Positions 1 through 26,920 of a stretch of DNA of 64,000 nucleotides are shown in pieces; the first letter of the stretch is position 1; every line of letters begins with the position of its first letter. The DNA comes from Acanthochromis polyacanthus (lineage: Eukaryota; Chordata; Actinopteri; Pomacentridae): positions 35,042,482 to 35,106,481 of the forward strand of contig NC_067126.1 in NCBI RefSeq assembly GCF_021347895.1. The letters are read 5' to 3'. The notes under the pieces were generated by a model. The model was not told the origin of the DNA. It worked only from the letters and a program-made list of their open reading frames with translations, and searched no databases. A program made the translations under genes and the position numbers.

Positions 1-215
1 AGGATAAAAGGAACACTAATCAAAAGTGTGTGCTGACAGCAGATTTAAGTTGGAGGGAGGATGAAATCAAGGAGTGCTGAGTCACTCTGGGAGCTACTAG
101 AAAACCAGATGGAACAGGAGGGAGACAAATAGACGATACAATGATAGTGGGAGGATAGCAGGCAGCAGGAGGTTGGTGCTGTGGCAGTGATTGCTGTGTT
201 ACTGTCTGTCCTCAC

Positions 216-3200
216 CTCTTTGGCTACAGTGTGCCAGTGCAGGTGGCTCTCACACTGGTCCATACGCTCCTGGTGCAGGAACTTGCACTTGTCAGGAACA
301 AGCAGGGCGTCGCTCACAAACTCACCAACTGCAACATGAATCAGCTATTAATGCAAACATGCAGCCTTACACAAACACACCCAGTAGCACACACCTGTAC
401 CACTAAAACTGCTTACCCAGGCAGCGGTATGGCAACACGATGTGTGTGTGACTGCGACACTGCTTGCGGCCTTTCTTGCACCAGTTGGGGATGCTGACGG
501 GCTGGTTAGCCTCCACAACATTTGTGATCTGCAACTCTGGGTACACCTGCAGAAACAAGTGAGATTTCAGTGTTCTCACTGCTTCACATTCTGTCTGTTT
601 GCTGCCTCATTGTCTCTGCAGTGCTGTCTCATTCTGTTTAAATACCTCCTGGCAGTACTGCAGGATGCCCTCCTTGGTGCCAGTGCAGCTCTTGGTGCCG
701 GAGGGGTCAGACTCCCATTTGCCACTCTGTACGTTGATGTGCATGTTGAGCTTCCCGCAGAACATGGCCACCTGGGGTTCAGTCAGCAAACCCACAGAGT
801 CATCGGCAGGCACCTGAACAGACAAAGAGAAAGTGAGGACAGTGATGAAGACGGATGGTACCAAACTGGCTTAAGAATAGCTTAACCAAGAATATCTCCA
901 TATTTATGCAGCTTACATATATTTAGTCACTTTCAGTTCATTCTACAATGCCGTCTATGTAGACAGTAGTGGGATTAGCAAGTCTCAAGGATAAAAGCCT
1001 CTTTAAAGTACTTTATTATATCGCTGCACATTTAAGTTATTATACAAATAAATAAAAGTAACAACTGCTTTAAGTCTAAGCTGGACAAAAAACATGTTTC
1101 ATCCCCTTGAGCACAAAAACCAGAGAGATCAGCATTACAGCCACAGGGCAGCTCATGTGCCGGTTGTAAGTCAGGCTTTACTCATTTGCTATTTTTGAGA
1201 AAGTGAAAGGACAGTGTCAGGAAGACCACCGGAGTTATTAAGAACTAGGTGTGAGCTCATAATACGTGAAAACAATGCATTTCCATGTAAGTGGCTTTTG
1301 TTAACAAATTAAAAAACATGCACATAATAGTTTTCCTTCCTTTGTTTTGAAGGAAACAATTGGAGGAAGTCTCAATGTGTTTTGTCTTCTGGGCCCTCGA
1401 TTCTTCAGAAAGACATCAGAAAAAGCCGATGCTATGAGCTGACAAAACGCCAAACACCAAGCAAGTCCTTAAATGACTTGATGATGTGTCTGCCGGCGTA
1501 ATATTCGCCCCCTGTGAATCTGGATGGGATAGCCAATTGTTTTTCTCTGCAGAAATTGCTCTGTTCTGACCTACTTAGCCCATCGCATAATGTTATCCAT
1601 CATTTGCTTTGATGTGCAATTTAATTTTTGTTAATCCAAGGGCATCATACGGCACATCCAGCTTGTTCTTTCTGCTTAAACCACAACAGAAACAGACATC
1701 CTTGTAGCTGTAAGATGTAAACACATTCGCCACAGCTCACAGGGAATGATATAAAAATGTGTACTACAGGTTACAGAATATTAATTAAATATTCTGTAGA
1801 GTATGTGATAGGTGACACCAACTGAGAATAATATTCCTAGCACCTGCCAACATGTATATCAGCCCTTGAATAGCTCCTCAATTGCAAATCTGTATCATAA
1901 ATTCAAGCTTTTCAAGTAGCATTCCTTGCAAAAAGAATTTGTCCCACAAGGTGCAATTATATTCATCCATGTCATGCACCACCAGGACATTATTCCAGGT
2001 CTTATTGATCGAGGATTACGCTGAGGTGACTTGGCATACCTTCTCAGAAAACAAAAAACAGGATGGAAAACTCCTGCATGACTAGGGAGGTGTCAAACAA
2101 CCCTTAGTGAATAAAGTTATCGCATTTATGTGCTGTGGCTGCAGGCCTTGTAATTCTATGACTCAGCCTGATGCCTGAACAACACACAGCAGATAATGTG
2201 AAAGCAGTGCAACACAATGGATTTAATTGGATTAAATGGGTAGAGAATAAACCAAATTTCCCCAGGCTTATCGTATGAACCTTTGGGGAGAATTGCAGTG
2301 TGACCGATAAAACAAATAGTACAGGAACACCACAGCAAACAAAGACCCAAAAAAGCAGTGTTGAGTCCCACCAAAAATAGTACAGCTGTAGTGTCACGAC
2401 AATCACAGGTATGGCATAATTTTGCTGTGTGGAGACATTTTTCACTGCAGCACAGAGTGGTTTGGCTGGAGGTTCAGCAGCAGACGAGAATGCAATATAG
2501 AAACACTCGTCCCATACATTATATGGTTCCTACATGCACCACTAAGCATGCAATGATCATACAGCGTTGTGGGTCCCTTTCATGCTGTTTCCAGCTGCTT
2601 CTGGGCTGCATATTTCTCTGTGATCCAGCACAGCAGCAGCAGGCGCCATCTTCTCGTGTGAAACTAATAAGGCTGCATCCTTTTTCCGTTCTCCTCAGCA
2701 GTTTCACCACCCTGCTGCCGCTGGACCGAGCCAACACCGAACAACACCACGCATTAGCAATGCTAAAAAAACGAAAAAAATAAACCTCCGACGGTGTCAG
2801 TTGCCACAGCTGGATCATTCACGTCAAAACTGAGCTGTTTTCTTGATATATAAACAGAATTCCAGCTGGATAAAGTGACGAATTTACCGCTATATTAGCA
2901 AATCTCAGCTCACATACCAGTCTGTGTGATCCTCTGGAAAAAGCTAGCCAACGTTAGCTCGTACGCTAGTTAGCTAACTGACTTATATCAGCTACTTTAA
3001 TAATAATAACAATAATAAAGCTAATTGTGACTAACTGGTGGAACAGAATTAAACATAGCTGTGTGTAAAAATACCCCAAGACAAACAAAAACATCCAACA
3101 TGGCAGGGCCAAGCTGTCAATCACTGACATCTAACGGTAGGCCTCGGTAGCATTGCTGGCATTACTGCTTTGCCAGTTTATTCTACGCAGTAAATCTGTG

Positions 3201-3405
3201 TACATTATTAGCCTGGAAAATGACACGGATTCATATAGAAAAAAAAGAAAGAAATAAAACTACTGGCTAAAACTGGAGCATAGGCCGTAAGCTCCGTAAT
3301 CACGTTATCTCTGGCTGCATCTGCGGGTTTCTCCGCCGTACTCACCTCGGATGAAAGCGTCAAGGTCGCCGCAAGTAACAGCACAAACGCCGTGAGCTCC
3401 CCCAT
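216..3405 (-). CDS. app: Amyloid-beta precursor protein, 5' part (coding exons 1-4)
   Basis: Encodes the N-terminal part of the amyloid precursor protein, a type I membrane glycoprotein cut by secretases. Exons, in order: 3405-3346 (20-residue signal peptide, hydrophobic run [11 protein letters not shown]), 813-646, 546-417 and 328-216. Lengths of the last three (168, 130 and 113 bp) match human APP exons 2-4, and all junctions show AG/GT. The product contains the cysteine-rich growth-factor-like domain, with [17 protein letters not shown], the heparin-binding loop [10 protein letters not shown], and the start of the copper-binding domain ([20 protein letters not shown]). The residues fit APP better than APLP1 or APLP2, but I cannot say which of the two teleost copies (appa or appb) it is. 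The gene continues beyond position 1; I find no exon 5 in bases 1-215. The A-beta segment and transmembrane part are therefore outside the window. Confidence 0.95.
814..3345 (-). other. app intron 1
   Basis: Bases between the signal-peptide exon and the exon starting with VPADDSVG. It holds a short TAA/ATA-rich run near 3000-3018. No conserved coding segment was recognised; the short frames in it lack splice context and homology. Confidence 0.6.
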
Positions 3406-3640
3406 ACCGTCCTCCCGGTATCCAGCACCGCCGTTATGTTCACGGTTTTCCCGTTTGAAGAGAGAGAAACGTTGAAACAGGCGTTGATAAGCGTCGACGC
3501 AGCAGGGGCAGAGAGGCGTTCAGGTCCCGGTGATCCCAGCGTTTTGCAGCTCCTCCCAGGTGGTGGCGGTGTGAGGCTGCAGGATGTTTGGATTGGAGCT
3601 AGTGATGTGTCATGCGCAAATAAAACAAGACTTTTATTTT
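3406..3640 (-). promoter_or_regulatory. app: app 5' UTR and proximal promoter region
   Basis: The stretch just upstream of the app start codon (read on the minus strand) is clearly richer in G+C than its surroundings and carries several CpGs, as expected for the TATA-less promoter of a widely expressed gene. I see no TATA box and cannot fix the transcription start. The assignment rests on position and composition only. Confidence 0.4.
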
Positions 3641-4009
3641 GAAAGGAACACTTTAAAAACACTTCATATTTCAGTGTGAGAGGAAACAAGCTGGATATTT
3701 ACATTGATATGGACTGGATAATGTGTTAGGAATGAAAAGATGCCACATTGTTTGATGGAAATGAAAATTATCAACGCACGAGGGTCAATTAAATCCCTCA
3801 CTCATCATTCCGATTAGCTAAAACACTAATTAGTTTGTGCACAGTTGATGGTCTATTTTGTCCTGTTTGACTTACATTTGCTGAAAAACTACAGTGCCTA
3901 ACCGTTTCAGGAAATATCTTAGCCTTGAAATTAAATGAATAGTTCAACATTTGGGGGAATTTGTTTTGTATATTTTCTTAACTAAGCTAGATGGGGTAAT
4001 TGTACCACT

Positions 4010-4068
4010 CTTAGTTGTTTCCCGAAAATGTGGACATCAGAAGTTTCACTGTGGAACCCCCCCCCCCC

Positions 4069-4101
<33 letters not shown>

Positions 4102-4135
4102 ATTTTTAAATTTTAAAACGGGTCACTTTTGTACA
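4010..4135 (-). repeat. MITE-like repeat fragment split by a CA microsatellite
   Basis: The segment ATGTGGACATCAGAAGTTTC (4029-4048) is the reverse complement of sequence at 50400-50425, and the ACGGGTCACTTTTG piece at 4118-4131 matches the other side of the same copy near 50345-50362. The two matching blocks are separated here by a C-run and a (CA)14 tract (4057-4096), so a microsatellite has grown inside an old element copy. Family not identified. Confidence 0.55.
4069..4096. repeat. (CA)n microsatellite
   Basis: About 14 uninterrupted CA units directly after a run of 13 C. Simple repeat, likely length-polymorphic. Confidence 0.95.
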
Positions 4136-4220
4136 GAGTAAAATCTAATACAGAAAACATAAAACCGGACTGAAGGGTAAACTAACCCAAACCTGTATGC
4201 AGGAACAGAAAAGAATCTTT

Positions 4221-4228
4221 AAAGAGAA

Positions 4229-4258
<30 letters not shown>
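4221..4258. repeat. (GA)n microsatellite
   Basis: AGAGAAAGAGAAAG followed by about 11 GA units, within a longer purine-rich stretch reaching about 4470. Simple repeat; the Ser/Leu-rich frame on the other strand is only a translation of it. Confidence 0.9.
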
Positions 4259-4259
<1 letters not shown>

Positions 4260-4692
4260 CTGAGTCTATATGGGAATCAGAATCTATGGTATGGAAGGGA
4301 GTGTGATTGTGAACAGGTGAGTTGAGTGAGCTGATTGCCATACCTGACATCCATCCTGTAATCAGCGGTGCAGGCAGAGAGAGACAGACAGATGCAGAAA
4401 GAGGGATCCAGAGGGACAAGGAGAGAGAGAGACAGGAAGAAGGAAGGAGAAGAACTGGGAACAGGGAAATTATGAAGCTCCTCACAAAAACACTGAATCC
4501 AAAAGGGGTTATCAATACATAAATCATTCATATTTGCCAGGTTAGGCTACAAAAAATACCACATTAAGAGCCGTTTGGGAGCCTGCCAAAAGAACTTGTC
4601 TGTGTGGAAAATTGAAATTCCTTCATTACATGTAGTGGGAGGGTGCTTCGTGAACAATTTCCATGTTTGGCGATTTCCGGCTCGTTTAATAG

Positions 4693-4714
4693 CCACTTTC
4701 ACTTCTTTTCTGCG
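4693..4714 (+). promoter_or_regulatory. Possible interferon-response (ISRE/IRF)-like element
   Basis: The run ACTTTCACTTCTTTTC contains TTTCACTTC, close to the TTTCNNTTTC core bound by IRF factors. It lies about 110 bp before the start codon of the V-domain receptor gene, where a proximal promoter is expected. One imperfect match is weak evidence. Confidence 0.3.
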
Positions 4715-4817
4715 TGCAGTAGTGTGATGACTGCTGGAGAGATCACGTCGGATTTCTAAAAAAAATGTAAATAGAATAACAACACGACAGGATCAGATTC
4801 AAAGTATATTCTTAGAG

Positions 4818-7800
4818 ATGTCTACCTTCAGAGGAAATATTCGCACTTTGGTGGGACTGTTTATCATGGTGCAAATGGTCTCAGGTACGTCTTTAAGTCA
4901 TTCAGATCACTCATGTTTTTAACACTGAAATTTTAATGTAAATACTTACATTGGAGCAGCGTAACAGCGTGAAAGTACTCATTGCAGTTTCCTTCTTCCT
5001 GAAATAGCCCTATGATTAAAGCCCGATCATGAGCACACAAGTTATTATTTTTCAAAGATAATAACTTCGGATATAGATCAGAAGCTGTATCTTATTAGAT
5101 TAGTACGTGACTATTTGAACCAAGCAGTCTTTATCTAAACTGCAATAAATTCAAGCCTTTTTACTGCGTACAATTCCATCACAAGTGTTTTGCAAGCAAG
5201 TTTATTCAGTGTAATGATTCATCAAATCAGAGCCAAAGTTTGATTGAAAAAAACTTTGGCGGTCTCATATTTCAGTTCTTGTAGATTTCAGATGGGGTTG
5301 ATTACAAAATAGTCGCTGCCAAAGTAAAATATTTATGAAAAAGTGTATTAGATTTCACAACATATTTGAACACTAACACCCTAAAAATGCAGCGTCTTTG
5401 TTTAACTGTGGATGATTTCTGCAGCTTGGAATTGCTGAATTTAATGTGTTACATGTGTTAGACCCACATTTATTTCAGCTATGTCAAATGTAAATACAGG
5501 AAACATTCAAAATGATAAAGCCTAATATTTGATGCAGTGACAAAAGCTCATGGAAATCTGCAGAGATACGATTTATGAACATTCTTTGTCCTCAGTGACA
5601 CTACTAGTATCAGTTAGAAGGTAAATCTTAACTGAAGATGCTTATTTGTACATACAGAGCCAAACGCATTCACATTGTGATGACCTGTAGAAAATCAAAG
5701 CAGATCTTTGTTTGTGTTTTACTTCATTGCAAACTTTCTTCAAACCAAACTATTTCATTTGTTACACATCAGCAGGACTAGAGAAACATTCAAGTCAAAA
5801 CTGTGACTGTGTTTACATATTCTGAATAACTAACGTGTCTTCTTTTTTGTTTCTTTCTTCTTTTTCATCTACCTTGAAATGCAATCAAAGCAAGAGTGGC
5901 CGTGTGTTTGTTTAAACAGCAAAACCAAAATGGGGAAAGTTCTATTTTAACCGAATCAGTGAAATCTGGACAGGAATAATATCTAATAAAATTTCAACTG
6001 ATTTTCATTTATGCAGAAACAAGAGAGGGGAAGATTAACAGCAAATATCTGTTGAAGTTTTATGATCTTTTATGCAAGATATGTTGTTCTGATGTGAAGA
6101 CAACAAGATAATCCTTTATTGCTCACCACGCCTGGGAAAATTCCCCTTTTATTTAAGTAATTGTATACAAGAAAAACCACATCACATGCCAAAACGCACT
6201 GATGGTAAAAGACAATGACAATGAAAGCAAATGAAAGTGTCTGAGGAATGATGTTGGCAGCTCAGGGATTGATTATTTGTGAGTAATGAAAGATGAGTGT
6301 CGATACAAAGCAGAGACAGTGGAGTACACTGCAGAATGCTAAACAGGAAGTAAGTGAAAACAGGTACAACAGGAATAAGTATCGAGTTAACACAGAAGAG
6401 AAACCGAGACCTTTAAACAAGACATCAATGCCAAAGGAAACATTTACACCATTAAATTTTATATTTTATTTATGCTCAACTTCAGCTGCTCAACATCCTG
6501 TGTGTCTCACCCACTTCAATGAAAGAAAAAATATATCAATATACAGATGAAGAAAATCTCTGTTTCTACTGAAGTTTTATAAATAAATCATGTTCGTTGA
6601 TTCCACTTAAATGCTCTAGTTTACATTTTAAAACCTCTTCAGAAATAAGTAACTCTGACGTCAAGACTTTTGATTTAAATTACGTAAAATAATGAACTGA
6701 CAAGAGTTCACCCAACTTTCTGCGGAAGCGTAAAGAAGATAGTAGCAGACGACTCTGCATGCACTATTTGAGAGCTAGAACTTTTCAGAGATGGCTTTTA
6801 CTTCTAGTTTAAAGAAAGCTTACTTGATGGAAACTCACCGTCCGTCTTTACCACACAATAAGTGAAGTTGTGGTTGATTCTCGTCATTGAGATCTCATCT
6901 AAAAAAAAAAATCATTACCAGACAAACAAGCAGCCATTGCAATGAAAGCAAACTCATCAGTAAATCATTAGCACAAGTTATAAAACGATATTAAATCTTA
7001 AAATTGGAAGAAAAAAAAACATGGACCGTGATGAGTTGGCTGTTTAATACATTCAAAGCTCAAAGGACATAAAAGCACCTGTGAGCTCTGTTGGTGCATA
7101 AGGAACATCCGTGTTCAAGCTGTTGATGAGTCGTGTTTGGTAGAGACAAGATTTAGCTGTTGAATGAGATATAAGGTAGTTTGGAAGCTGTACCAGCAGC
7201 TTGATGGAAATAATCATCCAATTCTGAGTAAATCTAACAGAGTCACTGGGGCAGCTCCATGAAAAGTCTGTGTGGAAGTGACCCCCCCTACAGTAGAGGA
7301 GGCAGCTGTGAAGCCCAAAAGTGCTGCTTCCAACTCAGAATGTGATTTACCAATTTACCTGGAATATTTGCCAGTTTGACTCTAAGATTAAACTCAATCA
7401 CTCAGGTTTATTGAACTTTTCCCCTCCAATTTATTGAACTTACATCAGCTGGTTTTCTATTTCTGATTCAAGTTTAGGTCAGTTAACTCACATTTAGAAT
7501 GAATCAGGGGAACTTCCATTATGTGCTCAGAAATGTCAGTTAAAATGAATGTTTTCAGAAGATTCTGTGAACTACACTAATAACTGCTCCCCTTTTTTCT
7601 GTAGGTGATGATATCATTTATGGCTTTGTTGGAGAAGATGTCCTTTTGCCGTGCACCTGCTTGAATAGAGATTCGGCTGAGGAGTTTAGGTGGCAGACGG
7701 AAGGCAAAAAACCTAAAGTTGTTGTTAAACACACTTGGGAAACTTCAAACTTTACTGACGGCTACACAGGCAGAGCCCAGCTATTTCTGTCAGAGAACAG

Positions 7801-8629
7801 CAATGACTGCTCCCTTCTCCTTAACAACATCAGCCGGGATGACGAGAGGGAATACAAATGTAGTTTTAAGCATGGAGGAGGTCTGCACCACTACTCTAAA
7901 GTGAATCTTACTGTTTTTGGTGAGTCATTCATTTATTCATCGTGGGCATCAACATTTGAGCACTAATGAATTTCCAGTAGAATCTGTTATAATTTTTACT
8001 CATGTCTTCTCTCACCAGAGAGGAATACTGGTCCCGTGGATGGCCTCATTGGTAAGTAGGTATTTTTAATGTTTGTTTCAGAGAAGATTACAAGCAGCCT
8101 ATATAGATAACCATATTAAAGCAATATGATGTTTAAAATAAATGCAGAAACAGCCACAATACAACACTGTAAAAACAGTTTAAAACTACAGGTCTTGTTT
8201 AATATTTTAAATGTGATATTTGTGAAATTAAACCATTTAGTAAATCATTTTGTTGCTAACTGTTTGATATTTATTGCAATTTTACTCAGCTCCTACAGAA
8301 CTTCCATCTCCAAACAGTATCCGGATCTTCATGCCCATTGCGTTGGTGGTGGTGGTGTTGGCAGTGGCGGTACTTTCCCTGTTCTTGTTACACAAAAGGA
8401 GAGTTTCGGGGTGAGTGTCGTAATCCCACATCTGTTTTACTGCGTTTGAGAGTTACTGGCCCAACCAGAGTTGCCCAATACTTCTAAACAGCCACTGTGT
8501 TTGCTATTCTTCTTTCACATATATCATTCTTGATGTGTCTCTCTTTATCTTTTTGTTTTTGACAGGTGGCTGAATGCAGGCCAAGAGGAGACACTCAAGA
8601 ATGACAATGTGAAACCACTTTGTGTGTGA
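4818..8629 (+). CDS. Single V-type Ig domain membrane protein (B7/butyrophilin-like), 199 aa
   Basis: Five exons join in frame: 4818-4884 (signal peptide, 22 codons), 7605-7919 (one V-type Ig domain), 8019-8051 (11-codon stalk), 8290-8410 (stalk and transmembrane helix), 8566-8629 (cytoplasmic end and TGA). All introns are GT-AG. The Ig domain (about residues 23-127) has VLLPC (Cys39), Trp52, GRAQLF and DDEREYKC (Cys108), plus a second cysteine pair, Cys41/Cys91, that could form an extra disulfide. Three N-glycosylation sequons are visible (NFT, NIS, NLT). The membrane helix is IFMPIALVVVVLAVAVLSLF, followed by HKRR and a tail of about 25 residues without an ITIM or other tyrosine motif. This exon layout (signal, V, TM, short tail) is that of B7/VTCN1/butyrophilin-like immune receptors, but no C-type domain follows. 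Probably a surface ligand or adhesion molecule; orthologue not identified. Confidence 0.85.
4885..7604 (+). other. Intron 1 of the V-domain receptor gene
   Basis: A 2.7-kb AT-rich intron. No further exon, clear repeat or RNA gene was recognised. The 85-codon frame near 6293 has no supporting homology. Confidence 0.6.
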
Positions 8630-11480
8630 AGAGGCGGTTGATTGTGGACTTGGCATCATGCCCTTCTTAATTTGTTTGCCTGCAGGTTGCATCCTGTATT
8701 TCTACTAAAGGAATGTGCTTTTGAAAAGGGACGGCAGTTGTTTATTTTCCATCCTTAAAGTCAAACAATACGCAGTGTGTTTAATGTGATATGTTTGTTG
8801 TAGATTCTGCAGCAGGTGATGAACACTCCAATTATTCGTGAAAAAATTACATCTGAACAAAAATTTCTTGCTGACACTAAAATGTCAACAAGACAAAATT
8901 TTTAAAGCATTAAAGAGTTAGCACGGATTCACATATGCATAAAGCAGGGCTGGACTACCCTGAGGAAAGTTACTGCATTTTATACACAATAAGATCTTTT
9001 TTTCAGTCTCCAGGTTTCATTACTTAACAACTGACCTTTTTACCATATACTGTATGTGCCATAATTTACATGATGTTAATATAGATGAATTTACTACAGC
9101 CAGTTTATCAAGCTTAACCTATTATTGCATCACTTACAATTGCAACAATCATGAAGATGTGTGAAATGGAAGCATCTCTGGATGTGTTTTTCTTGTAAGC
9201 TCGCTCTTTTCTTATATCACATTGCGTTAAAATGTAATGACTCTTCTGTAACTGCTTCTGGGATAGACTGGTTAAGGTGAAGGTGGAAGCTTTACCAGAT
9301 TTGTTTTTCTTTGTAAATAAGCATGTTAAGATTAGCATTGTATAGCTATGTAATACACTTTATAGTTCTTCAAGGTTTAAAGTAAAACTTGTACCATTTT
9401 TATGAGGGTTGTGAAGCACTGCCATTCCCTGTAAATAATCCTTCCCCGGACACCAAAGCGTCATCAAAAACCGTTTTCATCTTCTTAAGTCTGAAAAGAT
9501 GAAAGATGGCATTGCTTCTGTGAATGCAGACACGAGGTTGTCTAACATCTGAAGGGACGTTGAAATGTGAATATTCGGCCTTTTTCAGAGTTTAACAAAG
9601 GTTTGAGATGAAAACTACTGTGAAAATACTGGTGTTGGGGGAATTATTTATCACTTGGGTCTTTTTATACCACTAACTTGTGATTTTGTATTGCTGACGT
9701 TTTGCATCCTGGAGTCATTGTGACTGAGCTTTTCTGTTTGTGAGCAGCTTTTAATGTGTCGAGGCCGCGCTGAAATCTGGTCAGCACTTACATATGTTTG
9801 TCAAGAGGGTTCTGACGTAGATTTTAGAAGTAACGTCTGTCATAAAGTTTGGTTTTGGGAAAAGCAGAATGAGTAACTGATCTTATTTCCTTTCACGGTA
9901 TTTCGTTTCCCTTTTCTTCTGGATTGAATCGCACCAAAGAACATGCTGTGGTACAACACTCTGATCCTTTAAGTACAAATAGTGAACTTTCAGAATTCTC
10001 CAATAATGCAGCACAGATTAAAAGCCCTTGTTCTGCAGTTATTGTCCCCTGTAACCGATGTGTTTTTTTTCATGTGGCATTATTTGATTGTTTGTATTAA
10101 TGGATCCATTTGTGCAGCTGCTCCTCATCAGTGTATTGCATTGCACGGTCTTATATGATTTTATGTAAACAGCTCCAAAACCCTATTATAAAGAGCAGAG
10201 TCTAAAATGTAACCAGAAGGTCAAAAAAAGGTGAAAAGAAAATACTGAGTAGCATAAAATAGAAATACTCAAGGAACATATCTTGAATTTCTAGCTTAGC
10301 AGAGTCATTTAGTACATGGTTATAGTTCACTGCACACATACAACCCAACACATACAGACATTCACATTTTTATATAAAGAATATCTGCCTCTGGTCTAGC
10401 TCCTTTACGACTGGATGACCTACCGGCTTTACGAGCCAGTCACAGTTTGGTTCAGTTTCCAAGAAGAAACTGAGGAACCAATGGTTGACAGGCTAAAAAA
10501 GTTCATAATCCTGCACCACATGAGCCATTCTAAATGATTTATTTTCTACTGCTGCTTCTGCTAACTATGAAATCAAGTTCAAGTTTAGTTTATTGTCATA
10601 TACATTAGTGTACAAAGTACCATAAGCAATGAAAAATGGGAACTATAAAGCTGAGGCAGTGAGAGGTGGTGGAAACTGAATAAGCGATTTGAAACCAGAA
10701 CTGTATGGGTCGCAATTCAGATTCAAATTCAAAATTTGTCCCCAGGGGGCAATTTAAAAGGCGCGTAGAGCAGGCAGTGCAACAATGACGTAATAAAGAA
10801 ATAGGCATTAATATATATATACAAATCTAGAGCAAGAAAATTTTGAAAAAGAGAGAAAAAAGACAAAAACACAACTTGCTAACATACTAGCGCAAATACT
10901 AATGAAAAGCAGGTGCAATATGGCAATGAGGTAGACACAAGAATATGCAACGTTTACGTGTCACTAGGACTTAAATCCAGGAGCGATACGACCATAGTGA
11001 AATTCACCAATTTTACACTATTTTCAGCTTTAAAAGCCGACGCCCTCTTAAAAATAATTACCTAAGTCATTTTTTCAGGTATTTCAGGAAGCACAAAAAC
11101 TGAACCACACCACATTGAATCTTGACCTAGGCCATTATACTACAAGGGTGGAATCAAATGATCTGTTCAGCTGAGGATGTAGGCAGTTTTATCAGAGGTG
11201 GCCAGCGTCGTGAGGAGATGATTTAGGCAACAACAACAAAAAAAAGTTCTGTCAAAAATTTACTTAGATCAAATCCTATCCTTGGGATGTGAGCACAACA
11301 TGGAGCCTTTTAATTCTCTCCAAAAAGCTCTTTATATTGAAGGAAAACTAACAAAACAGTGGAACTTACTGACTCGGTGTATTTTACAATTAAATATAAA
11401 GGTCTCATGTTACGTTCAATATTTAAGCACAGTTTTAAGCAGCTACTCAAACTACCAACCACACAGCCATACGCCAGCTG
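8630..11480 (+). other. 3' UTR of the V-domain receptor and intergenic DNA
   Basis: No coding sequence recognised. Possible poly(A) signals of the ATTAAA type occur near 8908 and at 10017-10022, so the UTR could end early or run about 1.4 kb. The rest is AT-rich DNA containing the dispersed repeat described at about 10570-10830. Confidence 0.5.
10570..10830. repeat. Dispersed fish repeat fragment (AGTTTATTGTCATATAC type)
   Basis: The motif AAGTTTAGTTTATTGTCATA with a nearby AGTACCATAAGCAATGAAAA is the end of a repeat very common in teleost genomes. Family and exact borders are uncertain. Confidence 0.45.
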
Positions 11481-11484
11481 CACG

Positions 11485-11525
11485 TCGTCATAGCGCATGC
11501 GTACAAACACCAGGAAGTGAAAGAC
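11485..11525 (+). promoter_or_regulatory. piga: piga promoter: NRF1 and ETS sites
   Basis: GCGCATGCG at 11493-11501 is a perfect core NRF1 palindrome, and CAGGAAGTGA at 11511-11520 is a good ETS-type site. This pairing is typical of TATA-less promoters of vertebrate housekeeping genes, which suits piga. The sites lie just upstream of a plausible non-coding first exon. Confidence 0.6.
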
Positions 11526-11617
11526 AGGGCTAAGGCTAACGAGGAGACATGAAGCTGCAGCTAAAAAGTGTTTTTGTGTGTTTTACAAGCTGCCACGACA
11601 TTGACGTTTTGTCCACG
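11525..11617 (+). other. piga: Putative non-coding first exon of piga
   Basis: A segment downstream of the NRF1/ETS sites ends in CACG|GTAAGA, a strong splice donor. The next acceptor, TTTTTTCAG at 12371-12379, opens the exon that carries the piga start codon at 12416. This splits the 5' UTR as in mammalian PIGA. The 5' end is a guess. Confidence 0.5.
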
Positions 11618-12415
11618 GTAAGACAAACTGTACAATGGAAACGGTTCGGATAAACAGTTAAATGTAAGCGGAGTTTATGAGCTTAAAGCTGATGTATAAT
11701 GAAGGGGGAAACGCGAGAGAGAGCATAAATGTAGCTTCCGTGAGATAACGTGTTTACATCAAAACAGTCTATGATGGGTGTAAATCCTCGTACGTGTCGA
11801 TGCAGTAATAGTTTACTAATGGGAATTTGACTCATAAACACAAATGACGGCTGTTTTATTGGTTATGAAGAGATCTGAACTGTAAACTCTGATAGTACAT
11901 AGTTCCTTAGCTGAAGAGTATCTGTAATCTTTATGCTGCAATAACTTAAATTGCTTTGTTTGATTCTTTACTCAGGCTTCACACTCCCACGTGTGTTAAG
12001 TGTGCTAATACTTAACCCATTTTACACAAACCTAATGTAGGAGGTCCGCGCTTTCCGCTGAAATATTCACTCTGAATTTCTCTACTTTGTTATTCCTCAT
12101 TATACTGTAATAAACATCCAAAAGACAAATATTTCTTCATATTGATTTTGACATACTGGCTCATCCAGGTTTACATAATAATAAGCAGGTAAGAAAAATA
12201 TGTAAATCTCCACAAGTCTGACAGTTCGAGATGAATTTAGAAGGAAAATACAACATTTAAGGAGCAATTCTTAGTGTTTTTTGTTGCTGAAGTACTTCCA
12301 AAAGTTGGTGATTATTCTGCTGTTGTTATCACTGAATTTATTTAGATCTATATTAACTGATGTCAGCTTATTTTTTCAGCACTGATCGAGTGCAGAGCAG
12401 TATACGGGTGCTACA

Positions 12416-26920
<14,505 letters not shown>

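Noticed and set aside
1..215. Possible app exon 5 at the left edge
   Set aside because: None of the conserved YGMLLPCG or FVCCP residues can be read here in any frame, so the exon must lie outside the window.
2104..2783. Frames of 100-140 codons in app intron 1
   Set aside because: No homology, no splice context tied to app, and composition like the rest of the intron.
4219..4531. Ser/Leu-rich minus-strand frames
   Set aside because: They are translations of the GA-rich simple repeat.
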